This document shows, one piece after another, positions 25,121 through 33,239 of a stretch of DNA of 64,000 nucleotides. Numbering within the stretch: position 1 is the stretch's first letter; every line of letters starts with the position of its first letter. Source of the DNA: Xaviernesmea oryzae (GTDB lineage Bacteria; Pseudomonadota; Alphaproteobacteria; Rhizobiales; Rhizobiaceae); NCBI RefSeq assembly GCF_900177415.1, contig NZ_FXAF01000006.1, forward strand, positions 272,001-336,000, in the 5' to 3' direction. Under the pieces are notes generated by a model. It made no database searches. It was not told the origin of the DNA and worked only from the letters and a program-made list of their open reading frames with translations. A program made the translations under genes and the position numbers.

Positions 25121-26302
25121 TCAGGCCGCAATCCTGCGAGCGTTGCCAACGACCCCATCCGACCAGACCTGCCGTCCGCCGCGGATCGTGGAACGCAGGC
25201 GGGGAATTCGCCCGCGCTCGGCGATGACGAGATCGGCTCGCAAGCCTTCCTCGATGCGGCCGCGATCCGAAAGTCCGAGGGCGGTCGCCGGGTTGGCGCT
25301 TGCCAGCGCCACGGCGGAAGGCAATCCCCCTTCGCCGGCTTCCGCAAGCGCCAGCACCGCCGGCAGGATCGCCGAGGGATGATAGTCGCTGGCGAGAATG
25401 TCGAGCACGCCGGCTGCGAAAGCCTCGCGCGCCGAGAGATTTCCGGAATAGGAAAGGCCGCGCAAGGCGTTCGGCGCCCCCATGGCGGTAGCAAGACCCA
25501 GACGATGCGCCTCAACGGCGGCCTCCATCGTCACCGGGAACTCGCTGATCCTGGCGCCGAGACCATGCAGCAGCGTCACCTTTTCGATGCTGTCGTCGTC
25601 ATGGGACGCCAGCGTCAGGCCGCGCTCCCGGGCGAGATTGGCGAGCGCATGGACGACGTCGCTGGCGTCGCCGTGTTCCACCCGGTTGGCGATGCGCTGC
25701 CGGACGAGCTCCGCAGCTTCGATCTCGCTGATCTTCTTCGTCTTCGCCATATTGGCGATATGCGTTTCGATGTTGCGGTACTGGCCCTGGCCGGGGGTGT
25801 GGTCCATCAGCGAAATAAGATCGAGCGCTCCGGCCTTCAACAATTCGTCTGCGGTGGCCAGCGCAGGAAGGAACGTTACTTCGAAGCGGCCATGGACGCG
25901 GTGATCGACAAGAAGCTCATCCCGCATCGACGCAAGAGCCTTGATCATCGTCGTGGTGTGATCGACGGAGCGCATATGGCCATAGGTGGCAGGCGTGAAG
26001 GAAAGCGCCGCATAGGCCGTGGTGATGCCGCTCGTGGCAAGTTTCTTGTCGAGCTCGTAGATGCCGAGTTCGATCGGCATGCGGACGTTGGCGCGCGGTT
26101 CTATTTCCTTTTCGATCATGTCGCCGTGCATATCGACGAAACCGGGCAGGAGCAGCCGGCCTTCACCGTCTATGTCCGCGCCGGTTACCGGCGTATCGCG
26201 GATCTCGGCGATCAGGCCGTCCTCGATTTTAAGGGCTCCCCGCTCGATGATCCGGTCCCGAAGGACGATCTCGAAATCACTCAGCCACATCGTCTGGCTC
26301 AT
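25121..26302 (-). CDS. phnM: PhnM, alpha-D-ribose 1-methylphosphonate 5-triphosphate diphosphatase type
   Basis: 393-residue amidohydrolase-superfamily protein. The first metal-binding motif is LLPGFVDMHGDMIEKEIEPR near residue 60; later motifs are SLMDHTPGQGQY, LTLASHDDDS and the C-terminal DILASDYHPSAI. In the C-P lyase pathway PhnM removes pyrophosphate from the ribose-triphosphate phosphonate made by PhnGHIL. I place the start at the ATG at 26302 (MSQTMWLSD), which has AAGGA six bases upstream and overlaps the end of phnL. It is the last gene of the long phn operon. Confidence 0.88.
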   Translation of the reverse strand: MSQTMWLSDFEIVLRDRIIERGALKIEDGLIAEIRDTPVTGADIDGEGRLLLPGFVDMHGDMIEKEIEPRANVRMPIELGIYELDKKLATSGITTAYAALSFTPATYGHMRSVDHTTTMIKALASMRDELLVDHRVHGRFEVTFLPALATADELLKAGALDLISLMDHTPGQGQYRNIETHIANMAKTKKISEIEAAELVRQRIANRVEHGDASDVVHALANLARERGLTLASHDDDSIEKVTLLHGLGARISEFPVTMEAAVEAHRLGLATAMGAPNALRGLSYSGNLSAREAFAAGVLDILASDYHPSAILPAVLALAEAGEGGLPSAVALASANPATALGLSDRGRIEEGLRADLVIAERGRIPRLRSTIRGGRQVWSDGVVGNARRIAA

Positions 26303-27041
26303 CTGCAATCCTTATCGTTTCCAATTGAATTTCCCGGTCGATCAGGTGGGCCACGTCTTCCGGATGGTGGAAGACCCCGATCATCGCCACGCCCGACGCC
26401 TTGAGTTCCGCCAGGCGCTCTACCAGTGCCCGCCGCGCCGACCGGTCGAGCGAGGCCGTAGGCTCGTCCAGAAGCAGCAGACGCTGCGGCAGGATGAGCG
26501 CCCGCGCCAGGTTGACCTTCTGCTGTTCGCCACCGGAGAAGGTGGAGGGATAGGCCGGCCAGAGCTGCGGTTTCACGCCGAAGGCAGCGAGCCAGCGGCG
26601 GGCTTCCGCTAACGCCTCCACGTGGGGCATCCCGACGAGCCGCAGGGGTTCCGCGACGATCTCCTCGGCGGCCACGCGCGGCCGGGCATTGAGGAACTGC
26701 GTCACGAAGCCGATCTCCCGGCGGCGCAGCACGGCGATATCGACATCGGCAGCCGAGGCGAGGTCGATGACGCCTTCGCTGGTATGGTAATAGGCATGTC
26801 CCGCCCGCGGCAGGTAGGAGCGGTAGAGGGTCCGCAGCAGGGTCGACTTACCCGCCCCGTTTTCGCCCCTGAGGAGGATGAATTCGCCTTCGCCCAGCTC
26901 GAACTCGATGTTTTCGAAAGCGAACAGCGTACGCTTCAGGTGGTGCATCTCGAATTGCTTCGAAAGCCCCTCGACACGCAGCACCGGCGCGGGAGACCGG
27001 GAGGCGGATATATGAACGTTCATTGCCGCATCTTCCTTCAA
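26277..27041 (-). CDS. phnL: PhnL, ABC-type ATPase of the C-P lyase system
   Basis: 254-residue ABC ATPase without membrane partner genes. Walker A is LRGENGAGKSTLLR, the signature is FSGGEQQKVNLAR, Walker B is LLLLDEPTASLD and the switch histidine is in GVFHHPEDV. PhnL works with PhnGHI in making the ribose-phosphonate triphosphate and is not a transporter ATPase. It starts by ATGA overlap with the phnK stop and overlaps the phnM start. The fit to PhnL is good over the whole length. Confidence 0.88.
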   Translation of the reverse strand: MKEDAAMNVHISASRSPAPVLRVEGLSKQFEMHHLKRTLFAFENIEFELGEGEFILLRGENGAGKSTLLRTLYRSYLPRAGHAYYHTSEGVIDLASAADVDIAVLRRREIGFVTQFLNARPRVAAEEIVAEPLRLVGMPHVEALAEARRWLAAFGVKPQLWPAYPSTFSGGEQQKVNLARALILPQRLLLLDEPTASLDRSARRALVERLAELKASGVAMIGVFHHPEDVAHLIDREIQLETIRIADEPDDVAE

Positions 27042-27871
27042 AGCTTCGCGTGAACGAGCTGCTGGGTATACTCGTGCTGCGGATCCTGAAAGATCTGGTC
27101 CGCGAGCCCCTGCTCCACCACCTCGCCCCTGCGCATCACCATAACCCGGTCAGCCATCGTGCGTATGACACCGAGATCGTGCGAGACGAGCACCATAGTG
27201 ATCCTGCGGTCTCGCTGCAGCCGTTTCAGCGTGTCGAGCACCAGCGCCTGGACGCTGACGTCGAGACCCGTCGTCGGCTCATCCAGAAGCAGCACGGCGG
27301 GCTCGAGCGCGATCGCCTTGGCAAGCTGCACGCGCTGCTGCATGCCGCCGGAAAGCTCCCGCGGCCGGGCGTCCATGCGCTCGATCGGGAACTCCGAGGC
27401 ATCGAGCGATTCCCGGGCGCGTTCGCGCAGTTCGGCGAAATTGCGCTTTCCCGCGATCAGCAGGCGCTCGGCGACATTGCCGCTGCTGGTATGGTTCATC
27501 AGCAGGCCGAGATGTGGGTTCTGGTAGACGATGCCGATATGATGAGCCCTCAGCATGCGCCGCTCGAACCGGTCGAGGGTGAAGAGATTGCGGTCCTCAT
27601 GGCCCGGAAGAGCGAGATGATAGGTCCCGGCATCCGGCGTGTCCTCCAGGTTCATCATCCTGAGCAGCGTGGATTTGCCCGAACCGGATTCCCCGACGAT
27701 GCCGAGCACCTCGCCCGGATAGACGGTGGCATCGACGCCGGCGAGTGCCCGCACGTCGCCATAGGAGCGGGCGATGCCGCGCATCGTCAGGATCGGCTCG
27801 GCCAGCATCAGCCGGGGCGGCTGGCGTTCGACACCTGTCGCCCGGCCATCAAAATATGCGGCGGCCATCAC
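27038..27871 (-). CDS. phnK: PhnK, ABC-type ATPase bound to the C-P lyase core
   Basis: 277-residue ABC ATPase of the oligopeptide-transport type. Walker A is GESGSGKSTLLRMM, the Q-loop is GIVYQNPHLGL, the signature is LSGGMQQR, Walker B is VLLLDEPTTGLDV and the histidine is in LVSHDLGV. In E. coli PhnK docks on the PhnGHIJ core complex and is required for C-P lyase turnover. It overlaps phnJ by ATGA. A 20-residue N-terminal extension (MMAAAYFDGRATGVERQPPR) precedes the family start near MLAEPILTMR, so an internal start is possible. Confidence 0.88.
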   Translation of the reverse strand: MMAAAYFDGRATGVERQPPRLMLAEPILTMRGIARSYGDVRALAGVDATVYPGEVLGIVGESGSGKSTLLRMMNLEDTPDAGTYHLALPGHEDRNLFTLDRFERRMLRAHHIGIVYQNPHLGLLMNHTSSGNVAERLLIAGKRNFAELRERARESLDASEFPIERMDARPRELSGGMQQRVQLAKAIALEPAVLLLDEPTTGLDVSVQALVLDTLKRLQRDRRITMVLVSHDLGVIRTMADRVMVMRRGEVVEQGLADQIFQDPQHEYTQQLVHAKL

Positions 27872-28779
27872 TTCACCCTTCCGTTCTTGTACCAGGTTTC
27901 GCCGATCTCGATCGCCTCGCCTTCGGACTTCTGGATGTTCTTGACACCGAAATGGCTGTCGGAGAGTTCGTAGAGCGAAGAGCCGTCGTCCTGCGGCAGC
28001 TCGTTCATGAAGAAACCGGAGACATCGCTGCGGTAGCAGGTCTTGTCCTGATGATCCTCGACCCGGTAGGGCACGTCGTCGAAGACCAGCGGTTCGACGC
28101 TGGTATAAGGCGGCACCGCGAAGATGCGCTTCTCGCGTCCCGCCGAAAGGATCGTCAGGTGATCCGCCTGGTTGAGCTTCGGCACGTCCCAGCGCGGGAT
28201 CGGCGACGGCGTCATCACATGGCGGCCGTTGACCATGCTCGGATAGCTCGATCCCTGCATGATGCGGCCGGCCTTCACGAGCTGTTCGTAGAGGATCAGC
28301 CAGAGCTGTCCGTAATCGGCATCGCCGTGCATTTCGCGGGCGACCGACATGTCGGGCTGTACCGGGCGGAGCGGCTCCGGGTTCGGCACCTGCAGCACGA
28401 GGATCTGGTCCTCGCGCAGCTTTTCCTCCGGAATGCGGTGGCGGGACTGGATGATTGTCGCCTCCATCGTGTCTTCGGTCTCGACGGCGCCGCCGACGCG
28501 GCCGACGAACTTGCGGATGCTGCTGGCATTGACGGAATCGTCGGCGCCCTGGTCGATGACTTTCACGACCGAAGTGGGTTTCAGGAGCGTCAGCGTCACC
28601 TGCAGGCCGCCGGTTCCCCAGCCGCGTGCGATCGGCACTTCGCGGCTCGCATAGGGCACCTGATAACCAGGCACCGCGATGGCTTTCAGGATGCGGCGGC
28701 GCAGTTCGCGCTTGGCCGATTCATCGAGAAAACCGTAATTGAAGGCCGTCCAAGGCCTGGTCAGTTTCTGGAGCGTCAC
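27868..28779 (-). CDS. phnJ: PhnJ-family protein lacking the iron-sulfur cysteines
   Basis: 303-residue protein aligned along its length with C-P lyase PhnJ: NYGFLDESAKRELRRR, AVPGYQVPYASRE, GWGTGGLQ, VIDQGADDSVN, QSRHRIPEE, SPIPRWDVPKLNQ and GAGREKRIFAVPPYT. The radical-bearing glycine of E. coli (Gly32) corresponds to Gly38 here. The E. coli C-x2-C-x21-C cluster motif and the thiyl Cys272 are not kept: the region reads TCYRSDVSGFFMNE ... YELSDSHFG. Cys248 is the only cysteine in the whole protein. The start is the GTG at 28779, overlapping the phnI stop as GTGA; a longer frame upstream is the phnI shadow. Either a variant with different chemistry or a non-catalytic subunit. The operon is otherwise intact. 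Confidence 0.85.
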   Translation of the reverse strand: MTLQKLTRPWTAFNYGFLDESAKRELRRRILKAIAVPGYQVPYASREVPIARGWGTGGLQVTLTLLKPTSVVKVIDQGADDSVNASSIRKFVGRVGGAVETEDTMEATIIQSRHRIPEEKLREDQILVLQVPNPEPLRPVQPDMSVAREMHGDADYGQLWLILYEQLVKAGRIMQGSSYPSMVNGRHVMTPSPIPRWDVPKLNQADHLTILSAGREKRIFAVPPYTSVEPLVFDDVPYRVEDHQDKTCYRSDVSGFFMNELPQDDGSSLYELSDSHFGVKNIQKSEGEAIEIGETWYKNGRVK

Positions 28780-29873
28780 AGCGCCACCTCTTCTTCTTCC
28801 GATTGATCTTCCGCCTCGGCCACGATCTTCCCGGCGGTCGCCTCCTCGCGGTCCGTCTTCACGCGCCGCAGCGCGTCCAGGCTCGATTGGAACGTGACGT
28901 AGTGGGGAAGCTTGAAATGGATGCAGAAGCCGGAGCTTTCGACCGGCTCGGTATGGTAGAGCACGAATTCCTCGTTGGAAGCCGGATGCGGGTTCGGCTG
29001 GTTGGAAGCGAGGTCGAGCGTCGCGGCGGCGATCACCTTCACCTCGTTCCAGCCGAACGTGGCGGAAAAGCCGAGTTCCAGTTCCATCGCCTTGGAGACC
29101 ACTTCGGTCTGGCTGACGCGGACGCGCCCGGCGCTGAAGATCGTGCCGCACGGATGGCGCATGCGCACCGGCGCTTCGGCAAGGCGCAGCTCGTTGACCG
29201 TCGGGTGCACCGATCCGTAGCCGCGCATCGTCGAATAACCGAGCGCCAGCGTGCCGCCGGTATCGGCGCGGGCGAGGCTCTGCAGCTTGTGTGCCCGGCT
29301 TGCGGGAAAGAGCAGGGGCTCGCGCGTCAGGTCCGGGATATCGTCCGGCGCGACCGTCTCGGCCGGATAGTCCTTGATCAGCCCCTGCGCCTTCTGCCAG
29401 GTCGCGAGCGAAGGCTGTACCGCCGGTGCCGGCTCGGCGGCGGGGATGACCGGATCGGGCGTATAGCTCTCGCCCTTCAAGACGCCGACCTGCAGCAGGC
29501 GATGCGAATAATCGAGCGTCGGCCCGAGGATCTGGCCGCCCGGGATATCCTTGAAGGCGGCGGAGATGCGGCGGACCGTGAAGAGGTCCGTCTGGGCCAC
29601 GGGCTCGGCGACGGTCAAGCGCGGCTGAGTCGTACGGTAGGCGCGAAGCAGCAGGACCGCTTCGTAAAGGTCGCCGCCGGCCTGCGCCAGCGCGAGCGCC
29701 GCGAGGTCCGGTTCGTAGAGCGAGGCCTCGCCCATCACGCGATCGATCAGATAGGGAAGGCCGTTGCGCACCGCCTCGATCCGCTCGCGGGTGATCGTGC
29801 CGAGGTCGTCGCGGAACAGCCTCTCGGCCTGTTCGATGGCGCGTTCGCCGCCGCGGGTTGCTACATAAGCCAT
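28776..29873 (-). CDS. phnI: PhnI-family C-P lyase core subunit, divergent
   Basis: 365-residue PhnI homologue. Family landmarks are MAYVATRGGERAIEQAE, the DRVMGEASLYEPDLAALALAQ helix, ISAAFKDIPGGQILGPTLDY, LALGYSTMRGYGSVHPT and, near the end, EEFVLYHTEPVESSGFCIHF followed by LPHYVTFQSSL. PhnI with PhnG, PhnH and PhnL transfers the phosphonate to ribose of ATP. The stretch after HPTVNELR (EAPVRMRHPCGTIFSAGR) is shorter and different from what I recall for E. coli PhnI. It starts in a one-base TGATG overlap with phnH and ends overlapping phnJ. Confidence 0.85.
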   Translation of the reverse strand: MAYVATRGGERAIEQAERLFRDDLGTITRERIEAVRNGLPYLIDRVMGEASLYEPDLAALALAQAGGDLYEAVLLLRAYRTTQPRLTVAEPVAQTDLFTVRRISAAFKDIPGGQILGPTLDYSHRLLQVGVLKGESYTPDPVIPAAEPAPAVQPSLATWQKAQGLIKDYPAETVAPDDIPDLTREPLLFPASRAHKLQSLARADTGGTLALGYSTMRGYGSVHPTVNELRLAEAPVRMRHPCGTIFSAGRVRVSQTEVVSKAMELELGFSATFGWNEVKVIAAATLDLASNQPNPHPASNEEFVLYHTEPVESSGFCIHFKLPHYVTFQSSLDALRRVKTDREEATAGKIVAEAEDQSEEEEVAL

Positions 29874-30418
29874 CAGAGCACCTCGATTTTCGTGGAACGG
29901 GGAATGCCGATCAGCCGGTCGCCGTCGACGAGATAGAGATCCCAGCCGAGCGGATAGCGGATCGCCTTTTCGCGCATCGGCCAGAAGGAAGGATCGACGC
30001 CGCCGATCTCGATCGTCAGAATGTCCTTGATGCCCGGTCCAGAAAGGCGCAACGCCTGTCCCGAACCGATCCGGGCGGGCGCAAAGAGCGTTGCGGCCTC
30101 GTCCGGATAGGCAAGCGTTCCGATGCGCAGCGTCGAAACTGCCGCAACGTCTCTTTCCGAGCCGAGCGTGGTGAATACGTAATCGGCCTTGTCGAGCGAC
30201 ACCGGGCGTGCACCGGTCTCGGCAAGCCTTTTTGCCAGTACGGAGTCACTGCCCGCGTGAAAACTGCATTCGCGGTCGATCAGGCTTTCGGCAAGCGTTT
30301 CGAAGCCGGCTAAAGGCAGGATGCGCACGAGGCCCGGCCGGGCGAGCGCCCACATCAGCTCGTCGAAGGTTGCGTTGGTGCGGCTGTCGTCCGCGGTGGG
30401 AAGAATTGAAAGTGCCAT
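29873..30418 (-). CDS. phnH: PhnH, C-P lyase core subunit
   Basis: 181-residue PhnH homologue. It shows the N-terminal FDELMWALARPGLVRIL region, RLSGPGIKDILTIEI in the middle, and the C-terminal block YPLGWDLYLVDGDRLIGIPR followed by STKIEVL that is the strongest PhnH hallmark. PhnH is a dimeric part of the PhnGHIJ core. Two bases separate it from phnG and it overlaps phnI by one base, so the subunits are translated together. Confidence 0.88.
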   Translation of the reverse strand: MALSILPTADDSRTNATFDELMWALARPGLVRILPLAGFETLAESLIDRECSFHAGSDSVLAKRLAETGARPVSLDKADYVFTTLGSERDVAAVSTLRIGTLAYPDEAATLFAPARIGSGQALRLSGPGIKDILTIEIGGVDPSFWPMREKAIRYPLGWDLYLVDGDRLIGIPRSTKIEVL

Positions 30419-30420
30419 AA

Positions 30421-30879
30421 TCAGAAGGTTTCCATCTGTACGCGCGTCGCCTCGACCTTTCTCAGCCGTTCCCGGTCGCTTTCCTCCTGGCGGCGCTGTT
30501 CGGCGTTGAGAAATTCGAGAACGAGGTCGGTCCTGTGTCCGGCTGCGATCGCGGCGTCGATGACGGCGATCGCCATGGCATGTTCGAGGTCGCGGCCGGT
30601 GACGGCGCCATATCCTTCGACGCCGCGGTCCGGCACGCGGATATGCGCCTCCGCCACCAGGACCTCGCCGAGATGAAAGGCCGTGTTGCGGACGGTGTCC
30701 ACGAATGGCAGCATGGCGAGCCCGGTGCGGTTTGCGAGCACAGTCACGCCGCCGAGATCAGTCAGTACGTCTTCGGCGCAGGCCTTGATCGCCTCGGGCC
30801 GGCTGGCGGCGAGAATGTCGAGGGCTTGTGCGTGAGCATAGCCTCCGATGACCGGACTGCCGGTCGTAATCTCAGTCAT
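30421..30879 (-). CDS. phnG: PhnG, C-P lyase core subunit
   Basis: 152-residue PhnG homologue. The conserved centre is FHLGEVLVAEAHIRVPDRG, followed by EGYGAVTGRDLEHAMAIAVI and a charged C-terminal helix ending EATRVQMETF, where the usual family ending is similar to TRVDFF. PhnG is a helical core subunit of C-P lyase. Its ATG overlaps the phnF stop by 8 bases, tying regulator and enzyme genes into one operon. Confidence 0.87.
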   Translation of the reverse strand: MTEITTGSPVIGGYAHAQALDILAASRPEAIKACAEDVLTDLGGVTVLANRTGLAMLPFVDTVRNTAFHLGEVLVAEAHIRVPDRGVEGYGAVTGRDLEHAMAIAVIDAAIAAGHRTDLVLEFLNAEQRRQEESDRERLRKVEATRVQMETF

Positions 30880-31696
30880 AACCTTTCCTTTCCTGGGACT
30901 TTTCGTTTGTCTGGCCCTGGCCGTGCGCGTCGTCGTCGTTGTCGATGACGAACTGCATCCTCTCGCCCGCCCAGACGACGTCGGAATAGGCGATCGGGCA
31001 GCCTTCCATGTCGACGTCGATCTTCTGGGTGACGAGAACCGGCTGTTCCTGGGATTGGGCGAGCTGGCGTGCTTCTTCCGCGCTCGGCAGGCGGGTGAAG
31101 ATCGCGGTGCTGTGGCGCAGGTAGTCGGAAATGCCGAAATCCTTGTAGATGTCGGTCACCGAAGCGCCCGTGCGCCGGCGAATATGCATGTTGGGAAAGC
31201 GGCTGACCGGATGATAGCTGCAGCCGAGACTGATAGGCACGTCGTCGGCGAAACTGCGGCGCATGATCATATAGACAGGCGAGCCTTCGGGAATGCGGAG
31301 CGCGGCGGCGACGACCGGTGGTGCCGCGATCTCCAGCTCGTTCACCGGCTGTCCGGAGGGGATGCGCCCTTGCTCCTTGAGGTTACGGCTGAATCGCGTC
31401 CGCCGCGCGATGTTGTAGCGGATCACCGAATGTTCTTCGACGAAAGTTCCGCGCCCCTGCTCGACGCGTACCTTGCCTGCCTCGGCGAGTTCCGCGATGG
31501 CGCGCCGCACGGTATGCCGGCCCACTCCGAACCTGCGCATGATCTCCGCCTCGGTCGGCAGCTGAGAGCCGGGAGCCAAGGTTCCGGATGCGATGTCGCG
31601 GCTGATCTGCTTTTCGAGGAGCTGCCATTGCCCCCATCGGGGCCGGCTGCCGGATGCTTCATTCGCCTTATACATTCGGATGAACTCTAAATTCAT
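30872..31696 (-). CDS. phnF: PhnF, GntR/HutC-family regulator of the phn operon
   Basis: 274-residue HutC-subfamily GntR regulator. The winged helix-turn-helix (about residues 25-85) holds LPTEAEIMRRFGVGRHTVRR and AGKVRVEQGRGTFV; the UTRA ligand domain follows, with VYMIMRRSFADDVPISLGCS and CPIAYSDVVWAGERMQFVID. It is the first gene of phnFGHIJKLM. Either ATG at 31696 or 31675 could be the start; both lie inside tandem CATTCGGATG repeats that may be its own operator. It is clearly paralogous to the regulator at 33240-33998. Confidence 0.87.
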   Translation of the reverse strand: MNLEFIRMYKANEASGSRPRWGQWQLLEKQISRDIASGTLAPGSQLPTEAEIMRRFGVGRHTVRRAIAELAEAGKVRVEQGRGTFVEEHSVIRYNIARRTRFSRNLKEQGRIPSGQPVNELEIAAPPVVAAALRIPEGSPVYMIMRRSFADDVPISLGCSYHPVSRFPNMHIRRRTGASVTDIYKDFGISDYLRHSTAIFTRLPSAEEARQLAQSQEQPVLVTQKIDVDMEGCPIAYSDVVWAGERMQFVIDNDDDAHGQGQTNEKSQERKGYD

Positions 31697-31703
31697 TCGG
31701 ATG
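31673..31703 (-). promoter_or_regulatory. Tandem CATTCGGATG repeats at the phnF start
   Basis: Two exact copies of CATTCGGATG (31673-31682 and 31694-31703) lie 21 bases apart, two helical turns, over the two possible phnF start codons. A further palindrome ACAATTGT stands at 31728-31735. Similar tandem ATTCGAAT words precede the paralogous regulator at 33 kb, suggesting autoregulatory HutC-type operators. Confidence 0.45.
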
Positions 31704-31825
31704 TTTTATCCCTAACAGCTCTCCGTGACAATTGTATGTATGAACAGGCGATTTGCGTCGGACGGGCGAGCCCCAACATTCCAGAATTCCGGCAGCCGGC
31801 GAGGTGATTTCCGGCGTAGGCCGCG

Positions 31826-32632
31826 TCAGGCAGGCTGACGCCGGCGCAGCCAGTCCGCCGTCAGGCGGCTCGCTTCGGCGGCAGCGGAAGCCGCATCCAA
31901 CCCATCGAGCAATGCAAAGAGGAAGGCGCCGCTGAAACGGTCGCCTGCACCGATCGTACTGGCGACTTTTACGGCCGGTGCCGGATCGACCGTGATCGAC
32001 CGGGAGCCGTCGTAAAGCGTGATCCGGCATGGCCCGTCCGTCAGAACCAGCATCTTGAGGCGCGGGCCGGCAAGCTCCATGGCGCGGCGCCACACCGCCG
32101 GCGCTTCCTCGCCTGCGTCGTCGCGCGATGTGACGACATAATCGGCCGGCCGAGGCGTGGCTGGCCGCAGCGGCAATTGTGAAACCACGAGAGGGATATC
32201 ATGAAGCCTTGTGACGAGGCCCTCTTCGAGCAGGAGGGCGTTGAGATAGGCGGCCTCGCCCGTCAACGCCCCGCCAACGGAAAGGGGCGCACGGCTTCGG
32301 CCGGCAGGCGCGATAATCGTTCTTTCGCCGTTCGGTTCGAGCAGGATTTCCAGCGGCTCGGTCTCGCCGGGCAGCATTGCCACGTGAGTCGTGTCGAAAC
32401 CTGCCGCATTCAGTGTCTTCAGCGCCGATAGGCCCTTCTCATCCTGCATGAGGCGCGTAACGAGCGCCACATTCGCCCCCAGATCCAGAAGCTGACAGCC
32501 GGTATGGAAGCCTCCGCCGCCGAGATGGACCTCGCGTGCGGAAAAGCGCAGTCGTCCGCCCGGCGTCAGCGCGTCTTCGAGCTGCCAGATGCGGTCGTGA
32601 TTGACGGAACCGATGACGATGACGCGATGCAT
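31826..32632 (-). CDS. PfkB-family carbohydrate kinase
   Basis: 268-residue ribokinase-type sugar kinase. It starts MHRVIVIGSVNHDRIWQLED and has the PfkB entry motif VHLGGGGFHTGCQLLDLGAN; the C-terminal ATP/catalytic motif is TIGAGDRFSGAFLFALLDG with the GAGD catalytic aspartate. About 30-40 residues shorter than most ribokinases. The start at 32632 was chosen because the family motif begins right after it. It lies 10 bases after the broken sugar-permease gene and was probably the kinase of that lost sugar operon. The sugar is unknown, although a ribose-like substrate would fit next to the phn genes. Confidence 0.82.
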   Translation of the reverse strand: MHRVIVIGSVNHDRIWQLEDALTPGGRLRFSAREVHLGGGGFHTGCQLLDLGANVALVTRLMQDEKGLSALKTLNAAGFDTTHVAMLPGETEPLEILLEPNGERTIIAPAGRSRAPLSVGGALTGEAAYLNALLLEEGLVTRLHDIPLVVSQLPLRPATPRPADYVVTSRDDAGEEAPAVWRRAMELAGPRLKMLVLTDGPCRITLYDGSRSITVDPAPAVKVASTIGAGDRFSGAFLFALLDGLDAASAAAEASRLTADWLRRRQPA

Positions 32633-32642
32633 TTGGCGGTGC

Positions 32643-33012
32643 CTATCTCTCGTCGAAGCCGGGAGCGAGCGCATCGACGATGAAACGCTGCGCGGCCAGG
32701 AATATGACGAGGACGGGCACGATCGACAAGAGGCTGATCGCCATCAGCGGTCCCCAGGCGCGTTCGGTTCCCCTCAAGGTCGGCAAAGGTCGCTATCCCG
32801 CTGGTGAGTATTTCCTTGAACTTGTCTTCGAGAACGAGCTGGTCCCACAGATAGATGTTCCACGCGGCCATTCTGAAATCCACGCTGGCCAGAATGGCCT
32901 CGTAATTGTCGAGCCCGGCAAAGCGGACGTCGGAAGACAGAAGATTCCAGTCGAGCACCGAAAGCAGTGCCGAAGCGATCAGCGGGCCGTTCCGGCGGCT
33001 GATCTCGATCAT
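32643..33012 (-). pseudogene. Fused remnant of two sugar ABC permease genes
   Basis: Reading leftward from 33012 the frame gives the N-terminal signature of a MalF/UgpA-type permease (LLSVLDWNLLSSDVRF, FAGLDNYEAILAS). At about 32857 it passes directly into the C-terminal end of a MalG/UgpE-type permease (KFKEILTSGIATFADLEG). A one-base excess in a C-run at 32770-32773 then shifts the frame. The rest of the MalG end (ERAWGPLMAISLLSIVPVLV, QRFIVDALAPGFDER) continues in the next frame to a stop at 32643. So an internal deletion joined two genes and a frameshift followed. It stands before the PfkB kinase, the usual operon order. Confidence 0.75.
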
Positions 33013-33027
33013 TCTTCGTCCCAATTC

Positions 33028-33055
33028 ATTCGAATTTATTAGAAAATATTCGAAT
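33028..33055. promoter_or_regulatory. Tandem ATTCGAAT palindromes near the second PhnF-like regulator
   Basis: ATTCGAAT, a perfect 8-base palindrome, occurs at 33028-33035 and again at 33048-33055, 20 bases apart. It lies just upstream of the permease remnant and 185 bases upstream of the divergent regulator start. It is like the ATTCGGAT pair at phnF, which fits paralogous HutC-type regulators. Confidence 0.45.
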
Positions 33056-33239
33056 ATTTCTGTAACGGCGATCGATGACATCCATATGAAGTAACCGGCG
33101 TATTTACGCTCCTCTTCCTTCTATCGCCGATCTTCTACGGGTGGATGACAGGAGAGTGACCGGCAATCCCGATTGAAACCGGATGCGCCGAAAGGTATCG
33201 ACATCCGGACGACATAAGCGGATTAGGCGAAAGAGACAC

